A stretch of DNA of 64,000 bases from Eonycteris spelaea (GCA_003508835.1 PUFA01000289.1:124001-188000); one strand, 5' to 3'; positions 1 to 12,270 are shown, numbered from the stretch's first letter. The notes: generated by a model from the sequence alone, not told the origin. Made by a program: numbers and translations.

Positions 1-431
1 CTTGTTGGTGAGGGGGAAAACAGGCATTAGAATGCCTTAAAACAGCCTTAACGTGCATATGGTGACACTGCATTCTCAGGGTAACTTACACAAGCATGAA
101 GAAATTAAAGTGGCTTCAGGAAATTATTGTCCTTCAAACCCTTGATTTTGAAGGACAAAAACTGGGAATGTTGATCTGGAGACAGATCTTGGACAGAAGG
201 GAAGGACTGGACAAACACCATCCTCAAACAATAAACATGCATATTCCCCACCACATCCCATGACTTCTCTTTCCCATGTCTCAAAACACACATAAATGAT
301 GGCGCTGAAATGCTTCCAAAAAACGTCAAAGCTTCTCGGTCTGTAAACCGATGATTTAGAAAGGAAATGACAGGAATGAATGTACTTCCCTGCCCTGTTA
401 TTTATCTAAATGACTATTAAGATAGTCTAGC

Positions 432-450
432 TTTTTTTTTTTTTTTTTTT
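432..450. repeat. poly(T) run, 19 bases
   Basis: Uninterrupted T homopolymer in the AFF1 intron, read as A on the gene's sense strand. No retrotransposon body is recognised beside it. Confidence 0.95.
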
Positions 451-2929
451 GAATAGCAATCTTTAAATGATGGCATGAAATGAGATCTTTCAGAGGTGGC
501 CAGAACTATGCTTTGCATATTAGGTGCATTTTAAGCCCTCTCACAATTGCACCAGCCTGACCGTATGTGTTATTGTGCTTCTCAACTTCAATTTTTCTTT
601 CAAATCTAGAAAACAACTTAGGTATAAAAATCATTAAAAAAAAAAAAAGTTGTACTTTAAATTAGAAACTATAATCGGGATGATGAACTTACATAGTTTA
701 TGTAAAAAGCACTGTGGGTTCATGCCTTTTTACCATCACAATTTTCTCTACTTTTCCCCATGAACTGTTCCCTACTCACTCCTTTATAGTAAAATTATAT
801 GTATATATGCGTACATTTCTATAGGTGCCACATCTGATGGCTTCATCACAGCTGTTAACCACCATTAACTCTTCATGATTACCTTTTCACCCTTTTAAGT
901 CTAAAATGGCTTCAAGGATCTGTTTATCCTCTGAAAATATTTCCCAAATTTTGCTTCAGGAGACGAACAGACCCTAAAGGGCTTTTCAACAAAAACACTA
1001 AATTCCACTAATGTGAAAGATCAGGTACGCTCTTCAACTGTTCTCACGAAATCCTCAGAGAACTTTTTCTTAGTGACCCCACTTCAAATGAAGAATACGA
1101 GTAAGTCTCCACTACCAGATTTGAGGAAAGGCACCCACGCTTAGAGAGAGAACAGAGCTGCCTCAGGTCGCAGGCCTACGTGCTGGGCGGCCCACGGGGG
1201 CAGCTTGGCGCCCTGACCAAACAGAGTCGGGGTCATGACAGAAAAGGGGGAAACCTGCTCCATGCAGGGAAGGCTCTGAGGATCACAATGCTCAATGCTA
1301 ACAATACCTGGAACCCAGTAGGAAGTGAAACCAAATGACGCATGGTTCTCTGATCACGAAATAACTATACAGTGGACCGATTTTGTATTTATTTATCGGA
1401 AAGCTTCTAAGTAATGTTTCTAACTCATGACATACTTCAAGAATTCCTGGTTTCCTAGATCCATGGCATCTAAATGCAGCACACCAGAAGAATTTTTCGA
1501 TCCAAAGAAACAGTTTTGTACAATCTTGGCCCTGTACAAGGCTCTGCTGCAGGGGCTCCCAGCCTGCCACTGGTACTAACGGCTCCCCAGGTGACCATAG
1601 TGCGCAGCCAGGGTTTGGCGCCCCTGGCTCAGACCCTGACCCTGTCAGTGCTGCGGGAAAGGCAGACTGCCCCCAGGGCCAGAACTCTCGGCTGCTGCCA
1701 GGGCTTTAAAGAAAGCACACTTGGCTGATCTGTGGGGCTCATTATTTTTCCATCCTCTAAACTGAAAGACAAAGGAGAGGCCCTAGTGGAGCCCAGCCAC
1801 TGGCTGGGAATGGCTTTGGGAGGGCGCAGCCCATGAACTTGACAGGGAGGGCTGAGTTTCCTTTTCAGGAGCCACAAGGGACACTTGTAGATCTGCATTA
1901 AAGTGTGGGCTGGGCTGAGAACTGTCTGGGGGAGACTCCGATTTCTAACACTGCCACCTGGTTAGTGAGCATTTTTAGAAACTAATACTTCTCCCCACTC
2001 CAGCTAATGCAGAATGTGCACGTTGGAGACTAGACAAGACCATGGTAGCTGGGGGACAGGTGACAAGAGAGTTCCCAGGAGCAGGAGGTAAATGAGCTTA
2101 TTTGTTAGGTCTTTCAGGTACATCAGGCACCGTTATCCTAGCCAGGTCCATCACCATTTCCTCCATTACGTTTTACACCTTTAACTCACAAACAGTTTTA
2201 GTAGTTTTCTTGCATGAGAAAAAATAATACCCTCTTCTAGCTAAAAAAAGTGCTTGAACACACCCCATTTGACAAGCCCCTGCTGCAGTTACGGTGGCAA
2301 TACCCTCATATCTCATTCGACAAAGAAAAGAGTCACCGTTTACTATTTAGTAGAGTCATGTTATATTTTTAACCAAGTGGAGTAATCAGTTGAATCAGAC
2401 ATGACAGCAGGCTTCATGATCCTTTTGTCCTTTGTTATTCTTAGCTCAACTTCCACAACTGAGTAAGACGTTTTTTGTGTACTTATAAGCATGTTAAAAT
2501 CTTTACTCCTTCTCAGCAGGAAAGAGCTGGCTCTTCTTGTGCCTTTGACTCTGAATCTTGGGGAGGTTGGCTTAGAAATGTCACTGGGGAAAAAACTCAC
2601 TAATCTTTCACCATCAAGCAGCAGCAAAACATCTGTCAGAAGCTCAGTGACTCAGAATAAAGGCAGGAAGGAGGCTGTCCAAAATAGTGATTATGTCCAT
2701 GTAACTGGAGGTCTTAAGTAAGGCAGGGATATATTTTTCTTTTTTACTATGTTCATTGCTTAAATGAAACTTCCCAAAATTGCAATTAATAAAATGACAG
2801 CTTCTCAATACTTCGCAGTGTACCATACTAGCCATATTAGTCAACACAAGATGTCCTGACCGTAAGTTCACAGCTATCTAACACTTTTATAATGTTCTGC
2901 TTATTCATAAAAGTCATATGATGACAGAT

Positions 2930-3065
2930 GGGTACTTGTTTATCGGGGTGATCACTTCATAAGTTATATAAATGTCTAATCACTAATGTTGTACACTTGA
3001 AACTAATATAAAATGTCATCTGTAATTGAAAAATAAAAACTTATTTAAAAAGTTTGGCTAAATAA
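2930..3065 (+). repeat. L1 3' end fragment
   Basis: Contains the typical L1 tail GTTGTACACTTGAAACTAAT followed by an A-rich end with AATAAAAAC. This tail type is common in L1 elements of laurasiatherian mammals. The subfamily cannot be set by eye. Confidence 0.7.
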
Positions 3066-3622
3066 AAAAAAATAGAGGTCACAAATTCTTAATCTAGTGG
3101 TTTCAAACTGATGAAGTATTCGGCACCCATGAGTTAAAATATAGATGTAATATCCGTATCAAAAAGTTTGTACTACAGGGGTCAAGTCTGACGTAAGGCA
3201 GCTTCCGTGAATTCAGAATATTAATTAACACTTTGATTCATGTAAGGTGTTAAATTCTAGGGCAAAATCTACTGGGCAAGGTGGTAAATACCAATGTTAA
3301 CACAAATAAATAAAAACTACCCCCAAATGATACATTATCCTAAAACAAGATATCCTTTTCAACAACTGCCTCGTCTTTTTTCGAACTAGCAAGAGTGCTA
3401 CAGGAATCTGGCACTTGGTTAATCCCTGTCTGCAGGGTGGGAAGCATCCAAGTCTGCAATGAAAGAGTAACTTCTGGTTTAGAAGCCAGGGCTGAATCGA
3501 ATCCAGACAGACATCTCGCCTCTTCTAAGACAACTCAGGGCTACGATCAAGTGCCAAAGACAATCCGGAGCCAAAGGCAGGGATGCACCACTCCGCAGAG
3601 CGCGCCAGCCCCCCGCACTCAC

Positions 3623-4554
3623 CTTTCTCTTTTTGGCCAACTTGCTTGAGCTGTCTGAGCTTCTCTTCTCAGAATCCAGCTTCTTCCCGCCAGCGGCTGT
3701 TTGTCTTCAGGTTTCTTTTGGCGGCTCCCCTTCCCAGGGGCTGGGGTACCCAAGAGAGGAGGTCGAGGGTTATCTTCACCATCAAGCTTTGGGGCAGGTG
3801 TGTCCCTGAGCGGGGAGAGCAGCTTGGTGTCTCTCAAAGGCACCGGGAGTTTGTCCTTCCGGCGGTCCTCCTGCACTACCACAGCGCGGCGGCAGCCACT
3901 AGTCCTGCCCCCACCGCCACCACCATGCAGGGGGCCCTGGCTCTGAGTCAGGGGAACGAGGGCCAAGTGCTCAGGGCTCCTGTCCTCCACATTGTCCTTC
4001 GTGGGCTCTGGGCCTGAGAGTGCCTTCGAGGGGGCCGGGGGGCCGCCCCTGTGCTTCTTCCTCTCGCTGGGCGGCGCGGCCGGCTTGGGCTCTCTGCTGT
4101 CTCCAGCACGGGGCCTCCCTTTCGTCTTCACCTTGGGCTTGTCTTTGGGAGGCTGGTCCTTGGAGCTGTGCGGAAGTCCCGGCTCGCTCTCCACCTGCAA
4201 GCTGGCCCGAGGGTCTGCCGGGGCAGAGGCCTTGACAGGTTTTTTGGGCTGTTTGGTTCCAATGGTTTGCCTCTGCAGTGGCTCCTGTTGGGCAGGGGAC
4301 TTCTGACAGCTCCTCTTGCCAGCCTGGGGGCCTTCGGGAGGGACCCTGGGGGATTTGCTGGAACTTTTGGAGGGAGGATCTTTGGATTCTAAATGCTCGT
4401 GGCTAGTGGTGCCACCGTCGCTGCCCTTGCCCTTCCCAGCCGGGTGCCGAGGCGGAGGCTCTGCGTTCCCCAGGGCTTCTGGTGGGGCGGCCGGCTGGCT
4501 GACTTTGGTCAGCCAGTTGTCCAGCTGCCATTTGTTTGTTGTAGGAGGCTCGGG
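3623..4554 (-). CDS. AFF1: AFF1 exon 10, large, with apparent indels near its 3' end
   Basis: Starts PEPPTTNKWQLDNWLTKVSQ after acceptor cctgtttcag. It continues through Lys/Pro/Ser-rich sequence (KRSCQKSPAQQEP, GTKQPKKPVKAS, KDKPKVKTKGRPRA, SKALSGPEPTKDNVEDRSPE, SGCRRAVVVQEDRRKDKL) to LLSPLRDTPAP, and ends KLAKKRK at donor gtgagt. KWQLDNWL is a conserved AF4-family motif, and KKRK looks like a nuclear localisation signal. The first 240 or so codons are open and collinear with human. Then two bases seem to be missing near 3788-3796, one near 3736-3741 and one near 3686-3690. The first two losses compensate each other but leave the AF9/ENL-binding motif (human SLMVKITLDLLSRIP) out of frame between them. 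Length 932 fits the expected zero phase only after these four bases are counted. Confidence 0.95.
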
Positions 4555-5689
4555 CTGAAACAGGAACAAGAGGAAAGTGTTAACTGACCAATGACGATTG
4601 ACTCTTCTCTTATGTTACTCACCCACTCTAGAGGACCGTCCAGGGGAGAAGCAATCATTCCAAACCTAAGAATTCAGGTCATTTTTACCCTCCTCTAATC
4701 ACAGGTAAAATTTTATAACAATTAACTCTTGAAACAATCTTCTAATTTTTTTGTGCTATGGGAATTTTGCCGTGGCAGGTATTGACTAATAATAGACCAT
4801 TAAATATTGACCAGTGTAGACCACTGAAAACTGCTGAGAAATCCTTGTAGCACAAATATTTTGTTCTAATGGTAATTACAGTATTAATTTAAACAGAACT
4901 GACACATTTTGGCTTCTAAACGATCAGACAGTGAGAAATGAAAACTACAAAGAGTCGTTTTACCAAGGATTTTCAGAAGAAGGCTAACGAGTAAACTAAG
5001 TCTTGGTGGTTATCTATAGGTTTCATGCTCTGTCCGCTACCATACTTTTCAACAGAAAATTACTTTCTTCAAGATTTGATATCAATTCTTATTTACTTAA
5101 AACATCATAAATATTTACATGTGACAAGGTTTTCAGTGTATCACAGATACATTCTAATTTTCAAATTTTAAACCTTGATAAAAAGAGTAAAATGAGGTCA
5201 CACTAGCCGAGCATTAATCCCACTGCAATTCTTCAAAAATCAAGCATTAAGTCTCTCATTAAGACAAGCTGATCTGATCTAACACCTATTTTCCCTAAGA
5301 CACAGAGGGAGGCTCCAGAGCACATGATTCAGAGCAGTGAGACTATCTGTGCAACTGATTTGGCAAATAAAGAGAAGTTCCTGACATCCCCTGGTATCTC
5401 AACTGTTGTTTAAATCTTTGTTGCTAGCTGATGATAGATGCATCTAATCATCTCTAACAGGCTATTTGATCTTACCAACAGAATGACAGAAACCTCTGTG
5501 AGTGTCTCCAAATTCCACTATTATCTCTTGCATACAGTGTACTTATTTGAGCATTCCTATAAATGTATTACTGTCCCTATAAATATTATGCCATATAGAA
5601 AAATATTAGTGTCTAACAGAGTAAACAATGATTACTTTTTTAAAGGGAAGTACATCATTGGCATGCTACATGTTTTCCTTAAGATCTTC

Positions 5690-5822
5690 ATCCATAATCT
5701 AATCAGTTGAATCTAGTGTGGAATCTCTCTTAAGTAACTTCCTAGTGCACTGAGCATATGATTTAGTCATTCTGGCAGGTGGTTTGTATTCCATGCGGGA
5801 TTTAACTGATTAGATTATGGAT
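5690..5822. repeat. 24-bp inverted repeat with 85-base spacer
   Basis: The left arm (5690-5713, ATCCATAATCTAATCAGTT...) is complementary to the right arm (5799-5822) at 23 of 24 positions. The transcript could fold into a long stem. It could be a small foldback DNA transposon, but no clear target-site duplication flanks it and I do not recognise the family. Confidence 0.85.
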
Positions 5823-7214
5823 CAGGAGATCGCTCCCAGAGGTGGACAATATTTTAAAGAAGATTGCTAACAATTTTCTCAAGTGGAATATGCCAAATCA
5901 TTCAACTCTATACAAACATGCAAACTTAATACATGTAAGATATGTGGATATAATGTAAACAATTTTTGGCTGGGACAAGATTAGATAATGAAATGATCAT
6001 GTAGGTAGTTTGGACTTAGTGCAACTGAAACCAAACAGAACTAAGAGAAATTTTAAGGAACTAGACAGGACCATACTTCGGCCAGAAAGATAGCTATATC
6101 AACATTTTCTCTGCTTACCCTATATTGCTGCTTAGGATAACATAATCCCTCTTACAGCTCCCTTTACTTACATCAACTCTATACCCAGGCTCAAATTTGA
6201 ATTTCAGAGCAGGGAGAGAGGGAAGAAGGAAACTGCTGTGAAGCTAGGCATTTTGTCACATGTAATCTAAATGTATTCAATATTCTAACAAGACAGGATG
6301 ATTGTTAAAGGTAGAGAAAAGATTAGCATACAACACCTACTCGTCAGACATTATTTCCTGCAAAGACTTAAGGGTGTGGTAATACTAGTGGTTAACTGGG
6401 AACAACGCAATAGGCTGTATCATTTGCCAATCACCTCAGGAACAAGACCCCTTCTTCAGAAAGGTATGGATATACCTCACCAAGGCTGTGCTTACAATTG
6501 CACTCATCACTGACATGCTCTATAGAGGAGTATGTATTTACGTGTGAACCAAAAAGAAAAGCCATTCCTGGTATAGGCAGTGTCTGCCTTTTTCCTCTCC
6601 CAAAACAGGGCAGTATAAGATACATTTAGTAGTCCCTAAAAGAATGTCCTGTTCACAGAAAACACCTTTCCTTCCACTGCAGTCCTAAAAATGTCCAAAA
6701 GGGAGGTGTATGGCCCAGCTGCAGGGTAAAATTGAGATGGTGTGCCCCAATGGAGGGGAAGGTATAGGGGAAATTCAGTCTACCTGCTTATAAAGATGCA
6801 CAATGGATAGAAGTCCTTTAAGATCAGATATTATCTGGGTGTTGGGATAGTGGGACCTTTTACATAATGGATTGATTAAAAATAGATTTTTAAATAAAAT
6901 CTTGACAGGATCAAGATCTGAACTTTTTTTTCCTGCCTTTCCTTGTCCCCCACCCCCAGCATGCCAGTGCTGAAGCAAGTCAAAAACACTGCATATTAAA
7001 AGTGAAATAATATGATTAATTTTCTTAAGCATTTTAATAAATGTCTGACATGTCCCTTGACCTCTCCTAACTTTTCAAACTGGCAAAAGTTCATATATTT
7101 TAGAAGAATTATGATTTTGAATAAAAAGTTTTGAGCTATGCACAATAAATGCCTACTTTTCTAGTACAATATGAATCCAAAAATTAAGCAAAAGGAAAAG
7201 AAAAAAGGAAGGAG

Positions 7215-7380
7215 AGAAGCAACATGGTATAGTATAAAATAAAAAGGCTTCAGAATTCGAGGACTGTGGATTTGAACCTTCAGTGTTGCTACTTTCCTTC
7301 CAGGTGAAAAGAAAGCTATCAACCTTTTAGGACTTGGCAAGGGTTAAATCAAATAATTTATGAAAAAGTACCAAGAGCCT
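7215..7380 (+). repeat. possible MIR SINE
   Basis: Resembles a diverged MIR: a start like ACATGGTATAGTATAAA, a middle like GTGGATTTGAACC and an end like GGACTTGGCAAGGGTTAAATCAAATAAT. Strongly diverged, so the call is tentative. Confidence 0.45.
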
Positions 7381-8228
7381 CATGGGCAATCAGCCAAGGT
7401 GGTTTACTACCAAAGAAATGGAAATGAATTATTAGAAAACTAAGCAAATCCCTGAATAACCAAGAACAGAATCATTTTTTTTCCTAAACTTTACTCAAGC
7501 AGTAAAAAGGTGAGGTGCCCCACATATTTTGAAAAGCTGAGGTTTACATTTTGATCCTCACTATAAAGCAAATGCTGAAATTTGCTTTTCCCCAAATTCG
7601 CCACCAGTTCATTTGGTGTGCATATAACATTTCAAATTCTCTTATGATCACTAAACTACTTTGTCAAGTGAATTTAAAATGGAGCCATAAAAAGCAAATT
7701 TATCAGCATTAAAAATAGAATAAAGGGTGAGAAAGTTATAACTAGAAACTATGGCCAATTATGTATGGGATTCACGTAATTCACAACTAACACAGGAGAT
7801 TTACAATAATGCAGGTATTTATTTTAAAAGGAAAGTAAAGTAATTAAATACCTTGGGGAAAATTAAAGGTTTAAGATTTAGACAAAGACAAAATATTTCT
7901 GGGGAAGTTGAACCTCAATATACAACATACAACCTGGATCCAAGTCCAGATTTGCACAGCAATGCAAAGGTATTGTGCCTTTTTAGTAAAACATTAAAAA
8001 AATAAAGTAGGATAGCAACATTTATTTTTTTATATGAGTCTAACACTATTCCAGTAACCTCTTCAGCAATGAGATATAATTGTTTCATTAAATCAAACAT
8101 CAGATTAAATCTTTTTTGTAAGTTTCAACTATTCGGCCAAATCTGTGCCATTTCCATTTTATTTTAATTGAAGTTTGCTATTTAACTGAATTCCCTTCCT
8201 TCTATTAGGAACCTAACAAGCATGCAGA

Positions 8229-8249
8229 TTTTTTTTTTTTTTTTTTTTT
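8229..8249. repeat. poly(T) run, 21 bases
   Basis: Uninterrupted T homopolymer; no element body recognised next to it. Confidence 0.95.
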
Positions 8250-9560
8250 ACTGAGAAAGGTGAGATACAAAGCAAATATCTTATAAACATTAACAGTGAA
8301 TAATCACATAATTTGTCTGCAGAGCATATTCAGTATCTTTTTTCCTGAGGCATAAAAAAGAATTTCGACAGCAATTAGTATCACACAGAGAACCCCTAGA
8401 AACACAGAGAGTAGTTTCTAAAGTCCGAAAAGGTGCATCAAGTACAGTTAATGTTGGTCTGCTTTTTCACTCAAAAAAAAAAAAAAAATTATTGAGCACT
8501 TACTCTGCCCCGAACATAAACTCATGGCGAACAAAACAATGACATTTATTTTCTCAGCTTCTCTTGCTCTCAGACATGGCTCTTAAGTCTCACTACACGA
8601 TCTCCAGATGGATTCGGTTAATATTACAGTGGAACTGCTTTGCTTTCTAAACAGCAGATCCAAGTACTAAAAACTTTAATAGTTTTTAAATCAGAACATC
8701 TCATTTCCCAGCATTCTTATCTTAAATATCCAGAATAATTTTCTTTATATAAGCTAGTCTAGTTCAGCAAAAATGCCTTCTCTTTTCACTAAGTATCCCT
8801 TCTTCAGCATAATTTTTACATTGCTATGCCAAGTTTTGAGGGCATTTGGCAACCTTATTACTCGTTACTAAATTTCTTGCATTTGACAATCTAGTAAGTA
8901 GCATAAATCCTCTAGACATATGTAGTGCTTGAGATTTTTAATCTCATCTGTTTACCTTTACAATATCTCCCATGGGCAGGTAATAGGCAAACACAATTAT
9001 CCCTGTTTTACATGGGGCAGAAGGTGCAAGAAACACAGCCCTGGCAAATCACTTCGCCATCAATTTAATGCATGGCTTTTAGTGATTCAAAAATAGAACC
9101 TCTGATGACTTATTTCTAGTTCACATTCCTGCCCTCTGCTAAATCAGGCTGTCTCCTTTTGATTTCCTTAATTCATGCATTCCTGAAATTTCAAAGAGAA
9201 TTCTCATTAATACTAAAACAGCAGCCTACTAAAAATGAGTTTACTTTTTCAAAAGCAGGGAAAAGAAAATGGTGTGCAAACGTTCTTAATGAGCTGCTCT
9301 TCGAGACAACACTAGCAACACAGAGAAGAACCTATCATTTTAAACAGGAGAGAGAAGACGTCTCTCCCAAACCTCCACTGCCAAATGCCTGGTAAGAAAT
9401 AAGTAAATAGAAACAGCTGGTTCTACACTGGGTAGGAGCAGGAAAGCATTACCCCGGGGGACAAAACTACTCAGCCCCATGGTCTGGCGCACAGCGGGAC
9501 ACCAGCCCCAAAAGCCAGAATGCTGCCATCTTAGATTGCCTCCTGGAGGGGACCCGGTAC

Positions 9561-9742
9561 CTCAGGAGCCGGAGTTTCACGGGGCTCGTTCTCTTCGCTG
9601 TCACTTGAGCTGCTCTCGCTCTCAGAGTCCGAGGAGCTGTCTGAGTCACTGGTGCTCTCTGACTCGGCACCACTGGAATGTGCTGAGGCCACGGCTTCTG
9701 GAAGTGACTGCGGAGCACTGCGAAGCAACCGACAGAGACCAT
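9561..9742 (-). CDS. AFF1: AFF1 exon 9 (phosphoserine transactivation patch), 5' boundary uncertain
   Basis: The clear part reads SAPQSLPEAVASAHSSGAES, then ESTSDSDSSSDSESESSSSD, then SEENEPRETPAPE, ending at donor GAG|gtaccg on a whole codon. This is the serine/acidic patch of the AF4 transactivation domain. Upstream, human has TPEKPPSSSAPP, but here I see no counterpart: the sequence before SAPQ reads DGLCRLLR. The best-placed acceptor (gtcttcag, exon from 9742) leaves two spare bases where exon 8 needs none. A second candidate, ttcgcag before TGCTCCG, leaves one. So the first 20-40 bases are either damaged or a lineage-specific change. The 3' part and donor are secure. Confidence 0.8.
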
Positions 9743-12215
9743 CTGAAGACACCACACAAGGTGGATTTCTTCCCTCGTTACTCATTTCCTGCTTTGCCCA
9801 CTTTTCTGCTACTTGAAAGGAAAGGCCGCACTATTACCTTGTATTGCTAAATTATCACGTCATCCAGTCGAGAGAGAGGCCCATGGTTGCTCAAAAATCA
9901 GCAAAAAACCCTTAAAATAGTTCACCAGGTAATTGTATAAAGAAGTCCATGAAATTTTGTTCGCAAAGAATATTTTGAACTATACAGACGCTGGGTGCTT
10001 TATATCAGGGGTTGGTAAACCGTGGCTTGGAACGGCTGCCTGTTTTTCTAAATAAAGTTTTATTGGAACATATCCATACCTGTTGTTTCATGTATTGTCT
10101 ATGGCTGCGTTTATACTACAAAACCGGAGTTAACCAGTTTTAACACCATTCTTCTGAGTGGCTTAGGATGATCCCCAAATATCAGCTGAAGTAGAGATTA
10201 ACTACTGCAAGTTTTAAGAACAGGGTGATAACTCTAGGTCAGTGAGAAAACACACACTCATCACCCTGATGGACATACACAGAATTTCAAAGCATATCTT
10301 AAAACTCTGCCCTCAATGGAATTGACCAAAGTAATAAACCAATAACCATAATCCTGAATGCCTCCAACTCTACCTAAAATAGTAAATAATAAATCTATTA
10401 TATATAATTATATTAGAATAAGTAGAATAAAACATTATTAGATAATAAACCACTAGTTGAGGTCATTTTAAAACAAACACACTATCACACAGTTCCCTCA
10501 TATAAAATGCTACGTCAAGTTTGTAATCATTTTCACACTGATAGCTACTGAGCTTAAGCCAGTGATGAACAGAATGAGATACACTTTCAGTATTGCTCCT
10601 CCTCCTGATTTATCCCCACTTTTAAAAAAATTTTATTTTTCACTTTTAAGTCAGGCTACTTTGTCATATTTTTGAGTCATTATAAGCCACCAGAAATTAC
10701 TGAACAAAATGGGATATAAATAAATGAGCAGAGCTTTTGACTCCATAAGACCTTGCATAATTATACAAGCTTCCTGCATACTAACTATAGTATCACATGT
10801 ATGGGAGGAAGTTTTTTTTTTTTTTGCTGAGCTTGTCTCGAAATGGATGACCACATCTCAAGGGAGTAAAACAGCTATGAAATAATTTAACCCATTTTCC
10901 GTTTGGGAAAAAAAAGCACAGCTCACTGCCAGCGTTAATTTAATTTTACATAAACACACTCTTTGAGGCTGAAGCAAATCTGACTGGTTTTCAATGTGAA
11001 AATAAAATATAAAACCTGTTCTTGGAGCTATTTCTAACCAGAATTTGTCTCTAATCCTAATGTAACAGAAATGTATACATAAATTGGATTCATTAAATGA
11101 ATCTTCGGCTAACAACTATTTGAGAACAATGTTAACATCATGCGTAGGAATGCTACATTTTCTAGGATTTGACATTTTCATCTATCGAGAATTACTATAT
11201 TTTTCAAGTGGAAATACTACTACTAAAAGAAGAATGCTATAATTAGAATGATGTTGTTTCTTCCTATCGAAATACTAGAGTGATGTGAAAATAATAATAA
11301 AAGCAAGATATTGCGTGACGAACTTGGGGGTAAGGTTAGAATTATAATCCACGCGTTATCTCAGGGCAAACGCCACGGCCATAAGTGCTGCTGGCGAGTA
11401 TTCTTGGGGCAAACGGGAACTGGGTTAACACTTCTTTCTCCATGGAAGTCAGGTACTGGCATAATAAATCATAAAATCCAGTACTAGAGAGAAATATTAT
11501 AAAGCTAGTACAGATAGTTTCCAAAACTTAAAGCATTATATTTTTAAAAATACGGCTAGCTGTTTACAAAGTGAAAACAGAGTCATTTTCTATCACACTA
11601 AAATGTCCTGCGAGTTGTTTTTAAAAGCAACCGAAACAATTAGAAAATTCATATGACTAAGAAAACAGGCACTATGGAAAATCCAGCTTTCTAATTTTTG
11701 AAAACACAGCAAATCCGTCACTTTAAAAACATTGGGCTCTTCAGGGTAACTTCTCAAATACTGGTTACATAATACTGATGAAAGGCGTTTAAGCTTATTT
11801 TAAACTCTCAAAAACTTTAATCGCCCAAACTGATGATTTAGGTGGGTGCAGGGTGCTTTCTCTTTTATGGAGTTGACAACCTCTCTATGGTTGACTGCGG
11901 CTTCCAAGATATTAAAACAGGTGCTTTCTTTTAACTGTGTGATCCTCCATCTCCTTCCCCATGATGAAAGCTATGAAATAAATAAGGTTGGAATTGTCCC
12001 CTTTGGTAGAAAAATGCCAAGTGTTTTGTATAAATGAGGGAGAAACCTGCACACAGTACCTTTTTGGAGGTGCAAATGCAGAAAGAGGCTTCTCTGGCGT
12101 CTAGGCATTCACAATAAGGAAGGAGCAGGAAAAAAAAAAAAACAGGTTAGGATAAGCAGTCTAGAAATGTTAGATTGAAAAGGATTCCTGGTGTTATGGG
12201 GTGTACAAAACTTAC
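9743..12215 (-). other. AFF1: AFF1 intron 8 (about 2.5 kb)
   Basis: Contains an hAT-type DNA transposon relic at about 10006-10125. Otherwise it is AT-rich DNA with no recognised element. Its 3' end on the minus strand is uncertain because the exon 9 acceptor is not clear. Confidence 0.8.
10006..10125 (-). mobile_element. hAT-type (MER1 group) DNA transposon fragment
   Basis: Begins CAGGGGTTGGTAAAC, then AATAAAGTTTTATTGGAACA and ATTGTCTATGGCTGC. These match the well-known mammalian element whose other strand ends ...CTGCAGTTTGCCGACCCCTG. A second copy in the opposite orientation lies near 25.2 kb. Confidence 0.75.
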
Positions 12216-12270
12216 TTGTTCGTTCTCACTGTCCTCACTGTCACTGAGCTGAAGGTCATCTTCAAGCATG
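12216..12270 (-). CDS. AFF1: AFF1 exon 8 (acidic SMLEDDLQLSDSEDS segment)
   Basis: The exon is 55 bases. One base completes Ser, followed by MLEDDLQLSDSEDSENEQ, ending on a whole codon at donor gtaagt. The acceptor is ctatccag. Human has SMLEDDLQLSDSEDSDSEQ. This acidic/serine stretch begins the transactivation region continued in the next exon. The peptide resembles casein-kinase-type phosphorylation sites (Ser followed by acidic residues); that reading is inference. Confidence 0.95.

Larger units (their letters stand above)
1..3622 (-). other. AFF1: AFF1 intron 10, 5' part
   Basis: Downstream of exon 10 on the minus strand. I looked for the next exon (human begins near GEAERDCDNKK) and did not find it, so the intron appears to run past the left edge. 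It contains a T-run at 432-450 and an L1 3' end at 2930-3065. The rest shows no recognised element; short ORFs here look like chance. Confidence 0.75.
4555..9560 (-). other. AFF1: AFF1 intron 9 (about 5.0 kb)
   Basis: AT-rich intron holding a 24-bp inverted repeat at 5690-5822, a possible MIR at 7215-7380 and a 21-T run at 8229-8249. The other stretches (4555-5690, 5830-7210, 7390-8220, 8250-9560) show nothing recognisable. Confidence 0.87.

Noticed and set aside
2361..2721. ORFs on both strands, considered as AFF1 exon 11
   Set aside because: Neither translation resembles the human sequence after KKRK (GEAERDCDNKK), and no matching splice pair was found.
3583..4587. Several plus-strand ORFs of 64-144 codons
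   Set aside because: They are shadows of AFF1 exon 10 on the other strand, caused by its high GC content. The minus-strand frame has clear homology.
9467..9850. Overlapping ORFs on both strands around exon 9 (96 and 123 codons)
   Set aside because: They are other frames of the AFF1 serine patch. Only the frame with SDSDSSSDSESES has homology.
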